DNA from: Erythroxylum novogranatense | Lineage: Eukaryota > Streptophyta > Magnoliopsida > Malpighiales > Erythroxylaceae | NCBI GenBank assembly: GCA_029891385.1 | Contig: CM057228.1 | Coordinates: 135,125,475-135,189,474 of the forward strand | Direction: 5' to 3' | DNA length: 64,000 nt | Part shown: piece after piece, positions 12,534 to 25,100 of the stretch | How positions within the stretch are numbered: the stretch's first letter is position 1 | How the letters are laid out: every line of letters starts with the position of its first letter | Position numbers and translations under genes: made by a program | The notes under the pieces: model-generated | Seen by the model: only the letters and a program-made list of their open reading frames with translations | What the model was told of the DNA's origin: nothing | Database searches by the model: none

Positions 12534-14045
12534 TGCAATATATTTTTGAGACGGCGTCGATGGGACTCTAACTCCCGTGTCAGACGTTTCTGCAGTGTGC
12601 GTTCGTGATCAAGTGCAGTGATGGATCGCAGGTCGGTCAGCTGGGGTGACTTCTTTTGGGACTATATTTTTGGGATGACCTAGTATAGACTTTTTTATCA
12701 GTTTTCCTTTTTGGGATTGTGGTATGATTGTAGGGGACTGATAGACTGGTCTATATTTTGGATTGATATTGTAAAATGAAAGAAATATTGTGGTTTTAAA
12801 TATCAGTGAATTGCATGTTGTGGTTTATTTTATTGATGTCATGCGATTGTTTAGTGATCGTTAGCGATCGTAGCACTTCCTTACTACGGGATATGCATCG
12901 GAACGATCCACGGGCGTCCCGGTGTGTACCCTACGGTGAGGGGGCGCTACATAAGGAGTGCTCGCCGCGGCGACAAGGAGCGCTCGCCGCGGCGTGGAAG
13001 GCTTGGAAGCTCGCCGCGACGTGCTTCAGTAAGCTCGCTGCGACGAGACCTTACCGTGCGCCGCTGCGAGAACACAATTTTCTCGCCCCGACATGCGGAC
13101 TCCCAATCGTCTTCTCCGACGAGTTTCGCCATTTTTCTCTCTAAATACTTCCATAACTCACCCATAACTACCCCAATCTCTCACAATTAAACCCATGCAT
13201 GCATCTGGCTAGCAAATAAACAACATTAAACCGTTCACTTACCAATCAAGCTCAAATCTTCAAATTTTCGAAAATCTTCCAACTCCTTCCACCTTCCTCC
13301 ACCATCTACGATAAACCTCTAAAACTCTCACAAAACATCATTTTCCAAGGTTCCAAGTTGATCTTCAACCAAAGAGAAGGAACAAAAAGAATCTCGGAGG
13401 AAGAATCGAAGATCACCTAAGAAGAGGGAGGAGAAAATTGCAAGCCCTAAGATGGAGGAGGAAGCTTTTTGCCAAATTTTAATACTAAGGTATTTAAAGG
13501 GGTAACAATTAAACCTCTTATCTTTCTCCTCAGAATATGTAAATCTCTTTCACTTTTCAATTCCGTTTCCAGTCCAATTCGTCTCCAGATTTCAATGGCT
13601 CAACAAATTAATTTCTAAAATCATATATCTAATTTCCCATAGTCATTGAACATTCATTTTAGTCCTATAAAATCAATCAGTCTATCACTCGAAAAATTTT
13701 CGGTCCGGACATTTTCTCCCAAATTTCCAGAAAGATTTCCTCAAGTTCACTGTCAACTGGTGATCACTCTAGTACATTTCCAACTCAATATTCAAATTCG
13801 ATTATTCCAAAATTCTGAATAAATCATAATTAAATCTAATTCTCTCACAAGTCACAATTCATATCATATTCAAAATCAAACGCCGGGAAAATGTCATGAA
13901 TGCATGTACCTATATGTGCATTTGCAAGAGACTCAGTCCTCTACAATTAGAGGTCAAATGAATGCTCAGTCAATAATGTGCGGTAAAAATCCTAACCCGT
14001 CTTAATTTACCAATATAACCTTCCCATCGGTGACGGGATGTTACA

Positions 14046-15050
14046 TAAACCATGCAAGATCTAGGATTCATACCCTCCGATGGGGAGTAACACTTCACCA
14101 CATGCAAACGGGCCATCATTTGGAGACCGTTGACTTTCACAGGAGCATCCTCTCCCACTCAATCTTTTTAGGCTTTAATTTTTAAATACCATCTTGTCTA
14201 GATGCAATTTATTATCCATCCTATATTGTTTCATTATATATCTCATACATAATGAACGCATGTCAAAGCCTAGGATTGGCAATTTTCTAAATGACATACA
14301 ATCACATAATATCAAATATTATAAGCATTCATTTCTCCATTCATCACATGAACTACTAAAGCCATTTTTGATTGTCCATCCTAGAAAAATTAAATAATTA
14401 CAAGCCTTTTAGGCCCAAAGTATTCTTCTTGGACTTGGATCTTCCGCTTCGAACACTTCACAAACATGATCCGGTCCATTCGGTAAACAAAATGTAATGG
14501 CATATATGAAAATCGAATTTTGTCACTTTGAAAAATAAAATTCCAGCACCAGATTTTTAGAAAACCAAATCTTTGTTTTGACAAAAAATTCCAGCACTAG
14601 TTTTCATTAAAACCGAAGTTTGATTCTTTGAAACAAAAATCCAGCACTTGTTTTTACAATAAAAACCGAAAAGTGATCCATTGAAACAAAATTCCAGCAA
14701 CTATGTTTTCACAAAACTTATGCCAATACACAAAAGGATACACCGAAAATTTTACCTTTCTATTTCTTCAATCCATGGCTGCTCCATCTTCATCATTACA
14801 TCAATTTGTACATCACAAAATCAAATAAAATAGAAAAAAGAAACCAAGGAGGAAACATGGTGATGATAGACCGCCCTCCTTGTTACAACCAATAAAAAAA
14901 TCTTACAAGGTAAATTTAACTTCTATGGACATCCAAAAGAGCAAACATACACCATGCATATTTCTATCATATAAAAATATGCAGCATACACAAAAAGATT
15001 GCCAACCCATGCATCCAATAAATAGGAACCGAAATCATGCATTAGAAAGC
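14046..15050. other. Copia B leader, part next to 5' LTR
   Basis: Leader between the nested solo LTR and the primer binding site. It contains three or four loose repeats of a CCAGCAC-rich phrase with AAACCGAA at about 14540-14700. No gene recognised. Confidence 0.55.
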
Positions 15051-15063
15051 GGCTTTGATACCA
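15051..15063 (-). other. Copia B primer binding site (initiator-Met tRNA type)
   Basis: Minus strand reads TGGTATCAAAGCC two bases inside the 5' LTR, matching the 3' end of plant initiator methionine tRNA with one mismatch to the usual TGGTATCAGAGC. Confidence 0.85.
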
Positions 15064-15065
15064 AT

Positions 15066-17165
15066 TGTTGGATCAGAAAAAGAAAACATGCTTTGTTTGG
15101 AAAAAGGTAGATTTTAAAACTTTTAAAAAATCATTACTTACAGCAGAAGCAACAAATCCAAATCAACATGCCAATTTATACATGATATGGTATAAGGATA
15201 ATAAAATATAAACAAGATCAGGAGTATTACCGACTCCTTCGCTACAACTTTAAATCCTCGCTACGCTATCCTCTCCTTCTTCGTGTATCCAAATCCTTTG
15301 CCTCTGACTCTTTTCCTTTAGCAATCTACTTTCTCCTTGTTGTAGTATTCTCAACCAATTAGATTTACCACCTGTTCTTCAAGGACAATTAGGTTAACAA
15401 AATCCTTTGGTGGGAAAGGAGAAGAAATGTTTGGAGAAGATTTTCTTAGAAGAAGAAGAAGCAAAATTGAAACTCTTTCAATTGGTATTTTTCGATTCTC
15501 TCTTTCATGAAAGGAGAGAAGGTGTAAAGAACATGCAAGAACTCTTTCTTGCCTACCAATTTTGTATATGCATGGATGGAAGAAGAGAGAGGCATCAAAT
15601 GCATCACTTCTTTTATTAATCACTCATAAAATAGCCAATAAATGAGATTATCTTCATTTATCTTTATGATGGCTATTTGAAAAGACCATAACCTAAAATT
15701 CAATACCCAATTTCGATTTTGCCAAGAAGAAAGAAGGAAGATGGTCAATCTAATGTACATCTTTCATCTTTAATATAATGAATGCAAATAGGTTACAAAC
15801 CAACATTAAAAGACAACCATTAAACCATTTAATGGTAAGTTCATAACTCCATTTAATGATGACTAACCATAATAAAGACCATCTTTATTTAGCATTTTAA
15901 TGTCAAATGTGTGGTTACACCTTTAACCTAGGAATAATCGAAATTGATATATTTTTCTTAAAAATTGTTTTAATATAATTAATCTAATTAATTACATTAA
16001 ACCAAAAATCAAAAGCCAAGCCCATTACTAAATGTACATTTGGACTTCTTTAATTAGACCAAGCCCAATATTCAATTATAGGCTTCTAATTAACCTCCAT
16101 TTATATTTCTTACTTAGCTTGATAACCTTCCTTAAAGCCAAGTGGGGAATCTTATTGGACTTTGATAATTCAAGCTCCAATAAGCCCAGAATTAATTCAA
16201 TCTCATTGGAATTAATTTTAACTTATTAACTAAATGTCATTCTACTAAAGACAATTAGTTGAACTCTTGAATTATTAAATATTATGAGAATATGTCCAAT
16301 TGCAAACCCTATTTAGAACCTTATTATAGCCATCCGCACAACAAATGGTAAAATTATTGTTTTGCCTTTATGTTGGTTTTTCCTTTTAGATCTCTCATTT
16401 TACTTTATATGGTGATTAACACATAAGATCTCATCTCAGTGTTAAGACTTGATGGGTAGCTAGTTCATCAAACTACTGGCGCCAGTTTAATCACCAAATC
16501 TCCTTAAAACATCTAGAAGAGATGATAACACTATAAACTCTTTATTTGAGTGAATGTTCACGATACATGTTTCAATTAATAATTCCAACATCTGAACCTT
16601 TGGATTAATACTCTGTAAAAATTCATTCCGGTCATATCAAGAATTATAATGAAACATATATGAGTTCACTACTCATCAAGATTATGGTTCATAATAAGCG
16701 AATGCTTAAGTTGTATGTTTTAAGATTAAACTAACGACCCACTTTATTCTTGAAAACATACTTGATTTCATATTCATTTAATAGTGCCATTATCGATAGT
16801 CAACTACTATCATGATATGAAACTCATCATTCCCTTGAAGTAAATTCCTTTACTTATATGGAGATAAATCGCAACACTACAGTCTAAACCATAATCAAGC
16901 GACCAACTTGATTATCCAACTGTGAATCAATTAATTCATATTCTAATAATATGCATGTTTTCCATACATCTCTATGTATATATATATTACTTACAAAAGA
17001 ATCTTGATACATTATGATCAGATATATAATGCTCATACAGATAAAGCCAAAATCTTTTATTTTATTAATAATAAATATCTTCATTACAAAACTATAACTG
17101 AAGAAGATAAAGTTACATGTAAATACACTTGCTTTCTAGGGTACTATATTTACATAACTCCAACA
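15066..17165 (-). repeat. Copia B 5' LTR (right copy)
   Basis: Partner of 1209-3296, starting TGTTGGATC and ending CTCCAACA, followed by the TTTTA duplication at 17166-17170. Confidence 0.93.
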
Positions 17166-17170
17166 TTTTA
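17166..17170. repeat. Target-site duplication of Copia B, right copy (TTTTA)
   Basis: Identical to 1204-1208; after it the interrupted integrase frame of Copia A resumes. Confidence 0.93.
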
Positions 17171-19373
17171 AACATCTCTCGCGCCCTTCTTTTTCAAGTT
17201 TCAGTCCCTAAGTTTTTCTGGGGCTATGATGTTCTTCATGCAACTCATATTATCAACCGTACCCCTACACCTTTGCTCAAAAATAAAACACCTCTTGAAT
17301 TTCTTTATCATTCACCACCTGATTTTTCCCGTTTTGTGTTTTTGGCTGTTTAGCTTATGCAACCACTCTTGTAGTTCACCTTCACAAGTTTGACCCTCGT
17401 GCACATAAGTGTATCTTTCTTGGTTTTAAACCTAATGTCAAAGGCTATCTTTTATTTGACACTATCACCAAAAACATTTTTGTTTCCAGAAATGTAACCT
17501 TCCATGAACACATATATCCTTTCTCCAATCCCATTAAACCAACCACTACAATTCCTCAAATCTTTGAACCCTCAGTTTTATATGATTCATCCGTTGATGT
17601 ACCACTACCCATTACTCAACCCTCTTCTTCTCAACCACAATTACAACCTCCACCCCCATCCTTTCGTCCTGTTCGAGACCGTAAACCACCATCTTACCTT
17701 CAAGACTACCAATGCTCTACTGCTGTCACCAATCATCTTCCAGGTACTTCTCCTCACTCTCTTTCTTCTGTTGTTTCATACCATCACTTGTCCCCTGCAC
17801 ATTTGCATTACACTTTAGTTATCTCCGTCATCCCTGAACCTAAAACATACAAACAAGCCATTCAACATGAACCTTGGTGTGAAGCTATGAAAGCTGAAAT
17901 CCTTGCTCTTGAACAAAATAACACTTGGGTTGTTACTGATTTACCACCGGTAAATCTCCAATTGGTTGTAAATGGGTGTTTAGAGTCAAACACAAGGCCG
18001 ATGGTTCAATAGAGAGATACAAGGCTCGATTGGTTGCCAAAGGTTACATACAAACTGAAGGAGTTGATTACTTTGATACGTTTTCTATTGTATGTAAGAT
18101 GACTACAGTTCGATTGCTTCTTGCCATGGCAACTTCTCAACATTGGCACATCCAACAGCTTGATATTAATAATGCCTTTCTTCATGGTGATTTATATGAG
18201 GAAGTACACATGCTCTTACCGCCTGGTTTTGAAAATGAAGATAAAACAAAGGTTTGCAAGTTACAAAAATCTCTCTATGGCCTCAAGCAAGCAAATAGGC
18301 AATGGTTTGCCAAACTTACAACTGCCCTTCTTGCTCTTGATTACAATCAATCCGCCTCGGACCATTCTTTGTTTATCAAGAAGAATGGTGATTCAATCAC
18401 ATGTTTGTTAATTTACGTGGATGATGTGATAATTGTTGGGAATGATCTCAATGAAATACATTCAGTCAAAGCATCCTTGGATTCTGCTTTCAAAATCAAA
18501 GATCTGAGAACTCTAAATTTTTTCTTTGCCTTGAAGTTGCAAGGAGTTCTGCTGGTTTACATCTTTACCAGAGAAAGTACACACTTGATCTTTTACAAGA
18601 CTATGGCTTCACTGATTGCAAACCAGTTACAACTCCTATCACTACCAAATCAAGTCTCAAGCTTCGAGAAGATGACAATGAGTTGCTTCCCGATTCTACA
18701 TCTTACAGGCAACTTGTTGGCAGGTTATTGTATCTCACCTCCACTCGGCCAGATATAACCTTTGCGGTTCAGCAACTTAGCCAGTTCCTTGATAAGCCTA
18801 CTTTCCCTCATTTACAAGCTACACATAGGGTTCTTCGATACCTCAAAGGATGCCCCAGCCTCGGTTTGTTCTTCTCTGCCTCTTCCTCCATGACTTTGCA
18901 AGCTTTTAGTGATAGTGATTGGGCACGCTATCTAGATACACGTCGATCAATAACTGGCTTTTGTGTATTCTATGGCAATTCACTTGTCAGTTGGAAAGCT
19001 AAAAACAAACAACAGTTTCTCGATCTTCATCAGAGGCAGAGTATAGAGCTCTAGCAACAACCATTTGTGAAATCCAATGGTTACATTTTCTTCTTGTCGA
19101 TCTTCATCAACCTCAATCTTCCCCAACATCCGTGTTTTGTGACAACAATTCAGCTTTACAACTCGCTGCCAATCCTATCTTTCATGAAAGAACAAAGCAC
19201 ATTGAATTGGATTACCATCTTGTTCGAGAAAAGGTCAAAACTGGACTTGTGCATCTCATGCCTTAGTCTTCACGCAATCAATTGGCCGATGTCTTCACCA
19301 AATCTTTGACAGCAACACCTTTCCATTCCAATATTGGAAAGCTGGGATTGCTCACTATCCACAATCCAGCTTG
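17171..19373 (+). pseudogene. Copia element A, right half of pol (integrase end, RT, RNase H)
   Basis: Continues the polyprotein interrupted at 1208. 17171-17353 gives the integrase end (FFWGYDVLHATHIINRTPTPLL), then a proline-rich spacer (17500-17800). Reverse transcriptase follows at 17788-18700: [35 protein letters not shown] and the polymerase YVDD box in [14 protein letters not shown]. RNase H follows at 18683-19300 ([20 protein letters not shown]). Frame changes near 17353, 17990, 18560, 18690 and 19050, plus stops, break it. A purine tract (TTGAGGGGGG) at 19371-19380 precedes the 3' LTR. All catalytic landmarks of the polymerase survive but the frame does not. Confidence 0.92.
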
Positions 19374-19381
19374 AGGGGGGT

Positions 19382-19565
19382 TGTTAGATCACATTGTATT
19401 TGTAGCAACTAACCATTATAGTTAGTTATAGTTAGTTATCATTTATTAGGTAACTAATCATTCATTAATTGTAATTAGGATAGTTAGTTACTCCAACTAA
19501 CTTTGTATATAAACACTTTGTATCCACATTTTAGAAGTGAGAAGAATCATTTCACAAATTCTACA
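19382..19565 (+). repeat. Copia A 3' LTR (short)
   Basis: Starts TGTTAGATCACATT right after the purine tract and contains a TATA-like TGTATATAAACA at 19505-19516. The right end is placed at CTACA (19565) by eye and could be some bases off. Element A's 5' LTR is outside the window. Confidence 0.7.
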
Positions 19566-19889
19566 CATATTAAACAATATGCAAAGAACAATATATTAAA
19601 TTATTAATTATTATATAATTTTAAACCTTATGAAACATAAATAAAATATATATAACCAAATCTTTTATATGGATTATAACATAAGTAAAACTAATGTAAA
19701 AATAAATATTAAAACATATAAAAAAGCCAAATAATATTATATAATTCCCAAAATAAGCGTGAAAATGAATTTATGAGTATTGTGGGAATTATGTAAAACT
19801 ATAATGACAAAATAAACTAAAAAATAAATTCATTAATTGATCTGAAAAAACAAAATAAAAAGTGTTTTTTTATAAGCTCCCTCTGAAAA
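19566..19889. other. AT-rich spacer
   Basis: AT-rich sequence between Copia A and the CACTA element. Nothing coding seen. Confidence 0.5.
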
Positions 19890-19899
19890 TAGTCATTTC

Positions 19900-20400
19900 A
19901 TGACGGAAATTTACCGACGGACCATGTAGCGTCATTACTTGCGGCGGAAACACAAATCCGTCGGTGAAAATAAGATAATTTCAACGGTTCAAAATCCGTT
20001 AGCAAAGTTGGAGGAAATTTTAGCGGGGCTTTTAGCGACGAAAATATGTCGATGGAAATTATTGATACGTAAATAGGGACGGAATAAAATATTCGGTCGG
20101 TGAAATTGTCGGTAGAAATGATTCACCAAGCGATAACAAATCGTCGCCATATTAAAGAAAGAATAATGCCGACGGTCACCAAATCCGTTGCCAAGGTGAA
20201 GGAAAAAAATTTGGCGGCGGAAATATGCGTTGAAAATTATTACATGCGTAAAGGGGCGGAATTGAAGTTCGATCGGCAAAATTTGTCGAGGAGAAGTACA
20301 CCACGCGAAATAAGCCGTCGGTATATTAGGTTTCAGATTAATTTCACCGACGGAAAGTATCCGTCGGTATATTAAATTTTCCGATTTATCTCACCGAGCG
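19900..20400. repeat. CACTA left subterminal repeat region
   Basis: At least eight variants of CCGACGG, CCGTCGG, GTCGGT and GACGGA in both orientations within 500 bp. Such arrays bind the smaller transposase protein in characterised En/Spm elements. Confidence 0.7.
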
Positions 20401-22195
20401 ATATATTTTTATTATACAAGCGGATTAATTACATCGCTAAAATTAAATTAAATCGCTACCGGTAGTCTTCCTTCTCTCCTTCCCAACTCATCTCCTCTTC
20501 TCTTTCTCTCTCATTTCCTCCGTGACCAACCTTCGTTCTCCTTCCATCTTCTCCGTGACTTGCGACGTTGGTTGCTCCCTCCTCCGTGACTTTGGTTGCT
20601 CCTCCAGAAGGTGAAATCGAAAAACTCTTGGGTTTTGAACATGGATGTATTCGTTTGAATTGGTTTGAATGTTATTGATTTTATTTGTTAGTTTCTCCTC
20701 AAATGATGTAGATTATGGTTATGAATGGTGTTTTGAGTAGCACTTTCCCATTTGTATTGAATGATAAGCGATCGTAGGGTAGGTTCTAGTCATAAAATAG
20801 TATGATTTTTAAAATAGTTTATTGATTTTATTTCATTTAAATCGAATCTATTCATTTGAGACATAAAGAAGAGCAAATTGCGGAACAAAGCAGATGGAAT
20901 GAAACAACAATTAGGATCGAAATTGGCGGTGGAAAGAAGAAAGCGAAATTAGGGAACCCATTAATTATTTAGTTCTTTGTAGGAAATAAATTTAATTTTC
21001 ATATTGATTCAATTAAATTTATAAATTTTGTATTTAAGTTAAGTTTGTAATTGTAGTAATCTATCAATTGAACAAATACTTCAATTTAGATTTACAAACT
21101 CATATTTTAATAATCAAGAAGGGTTGCGGTTTAATTATTTTAGTTTCTTTGTTAAAAAGGAACTTTTAATTTAACAATTAAAAAGAGGAGGCGTGAGGAT
21201 AGAGGACCGAAGATGATGATAGGATGCATGCATTTCTTAGTTTAAAATCCTCCTCATTGATTACCCAATTGCAACTTATAATTTTATCATTATTATTAAA
21301 TAATTTTAAAAGCGTAGAATTTTAAAAGAAATGCAGTCATTTAGGGTATGCATACTACAAGTAAACTCTAAACTTTTAACCCTCTTAAAGAAATAACATT
21401 TAAAAGATTTATAATTACAACTAGAAATTTTGTGGACGATGAAGTTTTAAAAATCTACTAATACGTTGTAATTATTCCTAATTAATAAAAGGTTATTTTC
21501 AAATTATTCACATAAATTAATTATTGTTTTAATATTACAATTTTATACTTTTTATTTTGTGTAATAGTTTATTAAATATATCAATGAATGATTTTCGTTA
21601 TTATAATAGAAAGATATAACATATATAACAATCATTTTAAATTGAATCAAGTAGACCAAGAAAAAAATTATAAAGTAATTCCATATATAACAAACTTTTT
21701 ACAATCTTATATTAGTCATTTCAATAAATTAGGTGTTCAATCATTCCATGATAAATGCTACGACTCCTCGATATGATAAGACACAATGTTATTTTCTTTG
21801 TTGTAGGGCTGTATTGTCCTCAGTATTTATACTTTGGAGGAGCGTTAAGATAAGCCCTCAGCGAGTATTGATATGACAACTATACTTTTACTTCAATTGT
21901 GGTAACTTTAAGCATATATACATTAATATTATTTGACGTTATAATAAAATTTTGTATGGTTGTGAATTTCTTTGATATTATTCATGTTTAATTCTTGATA
22001 AGTAACATGAGTTGTTGTGAGGTAAGTATGGACATGTAGTTTAGAGATTAGTTGTGAGTTGGCTTTACTTGTCGGCATGACCCTCGTATAACAATTAATT
22101 AATAATCTTGACATACGTTGTTATATGTGTCATACATGAATTATCTTGACAATTGATTGACTTATTGAAATTAACGATATCACATTATGGTGGCA
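20401..22195. other. CACTA 5' non-coding interior
   Basis: A CT-rich leader-like part (20460-20600) and then long AT-rich sequence, consistent with promoter, leader and intron of the transposase gene. No domain recognised; short open frames here look random. Confidence 0.5.
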
Positions 22196-25100
22196 TGATA
22201 GATCTTGGATGTATAGAGCGATTAACCCTGCGGGCTTCATTAATCTGAATTCGTTCATGGGTTGCGGTTTTATTCATTATGCATGCTCTCAACATGCATA
22301 TATGGATGGACAAAGATCGATGTCCATGTAGCAAGTGCAAGCACAAATGTTTCGACTCTTGATGAAGTTAAGTTGCATTTCTGCGAAAAGGGTTTGTGCC
22401 TAATTATTTTGAGTGGACACGACATGGCGAACCGTTAATTTGTAGCACCTCGAGGGAATGAAGCACAAATGTCATCAGCGTAAATGAGTATGAAGGGAGG
22501 TTGGAAGGGAGGTCATGGAGCGGAAAAGCGTCTGAGCAAATGGTATTTGATGGGGTCGGTTGCACCTTTGAGACAAATCGATAAATGTTGAAGAAGAACC
22601 AAATGCAAAAGCACGGAAATTTTTTGACTTACTCCAGGCTGCTGACCGAGAATTGTGGCCCGGTTGTCAAAAAATGACGCAATTGTCTTCAATTGTGCGA
22701 ATTCGAGCGTTAAGAGTGAAAGACACATATCGGATCGTTGCTTTGATAACATTACAGGTGGTATATTGAATCACTACCGTTGATCATTCAATGGTTGGCG
22801 GCTTTACAATATGAAGAAAGCGATTGAACCTTGGGTTGCCGGTGCAAAAATTGATTCTTTGTCGGTTGGGATGTATGTTGTATTGGGGAGATGATGTGAA
22901 CATAGATGAGTGCAAATTTTGTGGTCAATCGAGGTTTAAGCCACGAAAAGCTGCAATGAAACAGAAATTAGTTCCATGGAAGCGGATGTATTATTTCCCG
23001 CTTACTCCGAGACTGCAGAGACTTTATGCATCGATGTGTTGCATGTCACATGAGATGGCATGCTGAGCACGATCAGGAAGATGGAGTAATGCGTCATCCA
23101 TCAGATGCACTGGCATGGAAGCATTTCAATGACACCCATCAGCACTTTGCAGTTGAAAGTCGGAATGTGCGGTTGGGATTGTCGACTGATGGATTCCAAC
23201 CGTTTGGTCAATCCGGGCAGCAATATTCATCTTGGCGGTGATAATTACTCCTTATAATTTGCCTCCGTGGATGTGTATGAAAGAGGCGTACATGTTTCTT
23301 CACAGGTTATTGTGCGGGACCAACAAATCCCAAGCAAAAATAGATGTTTACTTACAACCGCCGATATTAAATTGCGGCATCTTTGGAAGCGGTGTGCAAA
23401 CATATGATGTATCTTTGAAACAGAATTTTGTCATGAGAGCAGCTTTAATGTGGACGATAAGTGACTTCCGGCTTTGTCCATGTTATCGATTGAGCACAAC
23501 TGGAAAGTTGGCTTACCTCATTCTGCGATGATTCAGATCGTTTTATCTTCCATCCGGTGGCAAAATTTGTTGGTTTGACAATCACAAGAAATTCCTTCCT
23601 CCGATCATCCGTTTAAGCGCAATAAATATAAGTTCATGAAAAATAAGATAGTCAAACAACCAGCTCCACCTCCGAAATGTGGTGTTGAGATCTTGCAAGA
23701 GATTGAGGCATTGGGGTTGCTTAAAGTAACTGAATTTGAAGCTGATGAAGTCAATCGAAGCATCAGTCAAAACTTTGGTTGGCGAAAGCGAAGCATATTT
23801 TGGGATTTACCATATTGGAAAACAAATATGGTACGACATAATCTGGACGTGATGCATATTGAGAAAAACATGTTTGACAACTTGTTCAATACGATTATGA
23901 ACATTGAAGGGAAGACAAAAGACAATGCGAAATCCAGAGCTGATTTGGAGCTGCTCTGTAGAAGACATGAGTTACATAAAGATGTCCGTACCGGTAAATA
24001 TCCGAAAGCATGTTACACTTTGGACAAGCAACAAAAGGAGCGTTTGTGTGAATGGTTGAAAGGACTCAAGTTTCCTGATGGTTATGTGTCAAACTGTCTA
24101 GGTGTATAGATATGAGAAAGTACAAATTATTTAGGATGAAAAGTCATGATTGTCATGTTTTTATGCAAAGGCTAATTCAATTGCCTTTCGCGAGTTGCTA
24201 CCTTCTAAGGTATGGGAACCATTAATGAGTTGAGCTTGTTTTCAAAAGCTTAACATCATCGAAATCAATTGAGATGAAATGGAAAAACTAGAGAATGAAA
24301 TTCCGGTTATTTTGTGCAAGTTAGAAGGATTTTCCTCCTAGCTTATTTGATTGCATGGAGCATCTACGGTGCATTTACCATCTGAAGCAAAACTTGCGGT
24401 CCAGTCCAATATCGATGGATGTATCCATTTGATAGGTAAGTCTGTACTATCATATCGTTACCCATTTGTACATGTTATGCGTCAAGAACATTGTAATAAC
24501 CATATGCTTTATTATAGGTATTTACATCATCTAAAAAAAATGTCAAAAACAAAGCTAGAGTTGAGGGCTCCATATGTAATGCTTATTTAGTTGAGGAAGC
24601 TAGTACGTTTTGTGGACATTATTTTGAGCCTCATATGCGTACAAGGGCGAGACAAGTTCCTCGTAACGACGATGGGGGAGGAACAAGTGGTGCGGATGGG
24701 AACTTGTCAATTTTTACATATCCAGGACGGACATCTGGACATGTAACAAGACGAATGCTAACAGATGAGAAAATTGATGCTGCTCATGGGTACATTTTAT
24801 TGAATTGTCAGGAGGTTCTTCCATTCGTACAGTGAGTTGCACAACCGGCATGCTCCATTGTAGGTGTTATTGTGTTAAACGTTTCTGATTGGTTTCATGT
24901 CATATGCAGGTTATACGAGGCATTGTTGCACGAGGTAATGCCTGGTATCACATAGGATGACATGAATAACGAAGTTGGAAAAAAATTCCCTCGATGGTTC
25001 GCATACGATATGTAAGTTCTCACCTTAAACTATTCTATTGTTAACCACCGAGTTAACATGTTAGATGACATTGTTCCTTTCCTTTGCTACTTCTGTTACA

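Larger units (their letters stand above)
9482..12951 (-). mobile_element. Inverted solo Gypsy-like LTR (B) nested in LTR A
   Basis: Flanked by perfect 5-bp target duplications TAAGG (9477-9481 and 12952-12956). Termini are TGTAGCATCCC and GGCGCTACA. Its sequence is the reverse complement of the LTR family at 7666, 51158 and 63108: for example the segment near 11813-11835 matches the inverse of 8785-8810, and the hairpin motif at 12479-12533 is the inverse of 8098-8155. At about 3.47 kb it is longer than its relatives, mainly because of a tandem array at 10384-11120. No coding region of a Gypsy element is present. Confidence 0.85.
9446..13064 (+). repeat. GC-rich minisatellite split by the nested LTR
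   Basis: Irregular repeats of a core like GCTCGCCGCGACG lie at about 9446-9480 and resume at 12957-13064. The inverted LTR at 9482-12951 has landed inside the array. Composition is far richer in G+C than the surrounding LTR. Confidence 0.65.
7666..14045 (+). mobile_element. Solo Gypsy-like LTR (A) nested in Copia B leader
   Basis: Begins TGTAGCATCCC and ends GGGATGTTACA, an imperfect inverted terminal repeat typical of some long Gypsy LTRs. Flanks are CAAAC on the left and TAAAC on the right, a 5-bp target duplication with one transition. With the internal insertion (9482-12951) removed it is about 2.9 kb, and the same sequence recurs at 51158-53525, at 63108-64000 and, inverted, at 9482-12951. 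No gag-pol and no second flanking LTR exist, so it is a solo LTR left by recombination. Assignment to the Tekay/Del chromovirus type rests only on length and termini and is tentative. Confidence 0.82.
1209..17165 (-). mobile_element. Copia element B, reverse orientation, inserted in Copia A
   Basis: Complete by its borders: two direct repeats of about 2.1 kb (1209-3296 and 15066-17165), TG...CA termini, a perfect 5-bp target duplication, a minus-strand initiator-Met tRNA primer binding site (15051-15063) and a purine tract (3297-3307). Read on the minus strand it runs 5' LTR (right), leader, gag, protease, integrase, damaged reverse transcriptase, RNase H, 3' LTR (left), which is the Copia gene order. 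The interior is enlarged by a solo Gypsy-like LTR at 7666-14045. Gag is still open but pol is broken in many places, so it cannot move on its own. Confidence 0.93.

Noticed and set aside
12806..13190. Overlapping open frames of 88-112 codons in a GC-rich stretch
   Set aside because: They arise from the GC-rich minisatellite and cross the border of a nested LTR, so they cannot be a native gene.
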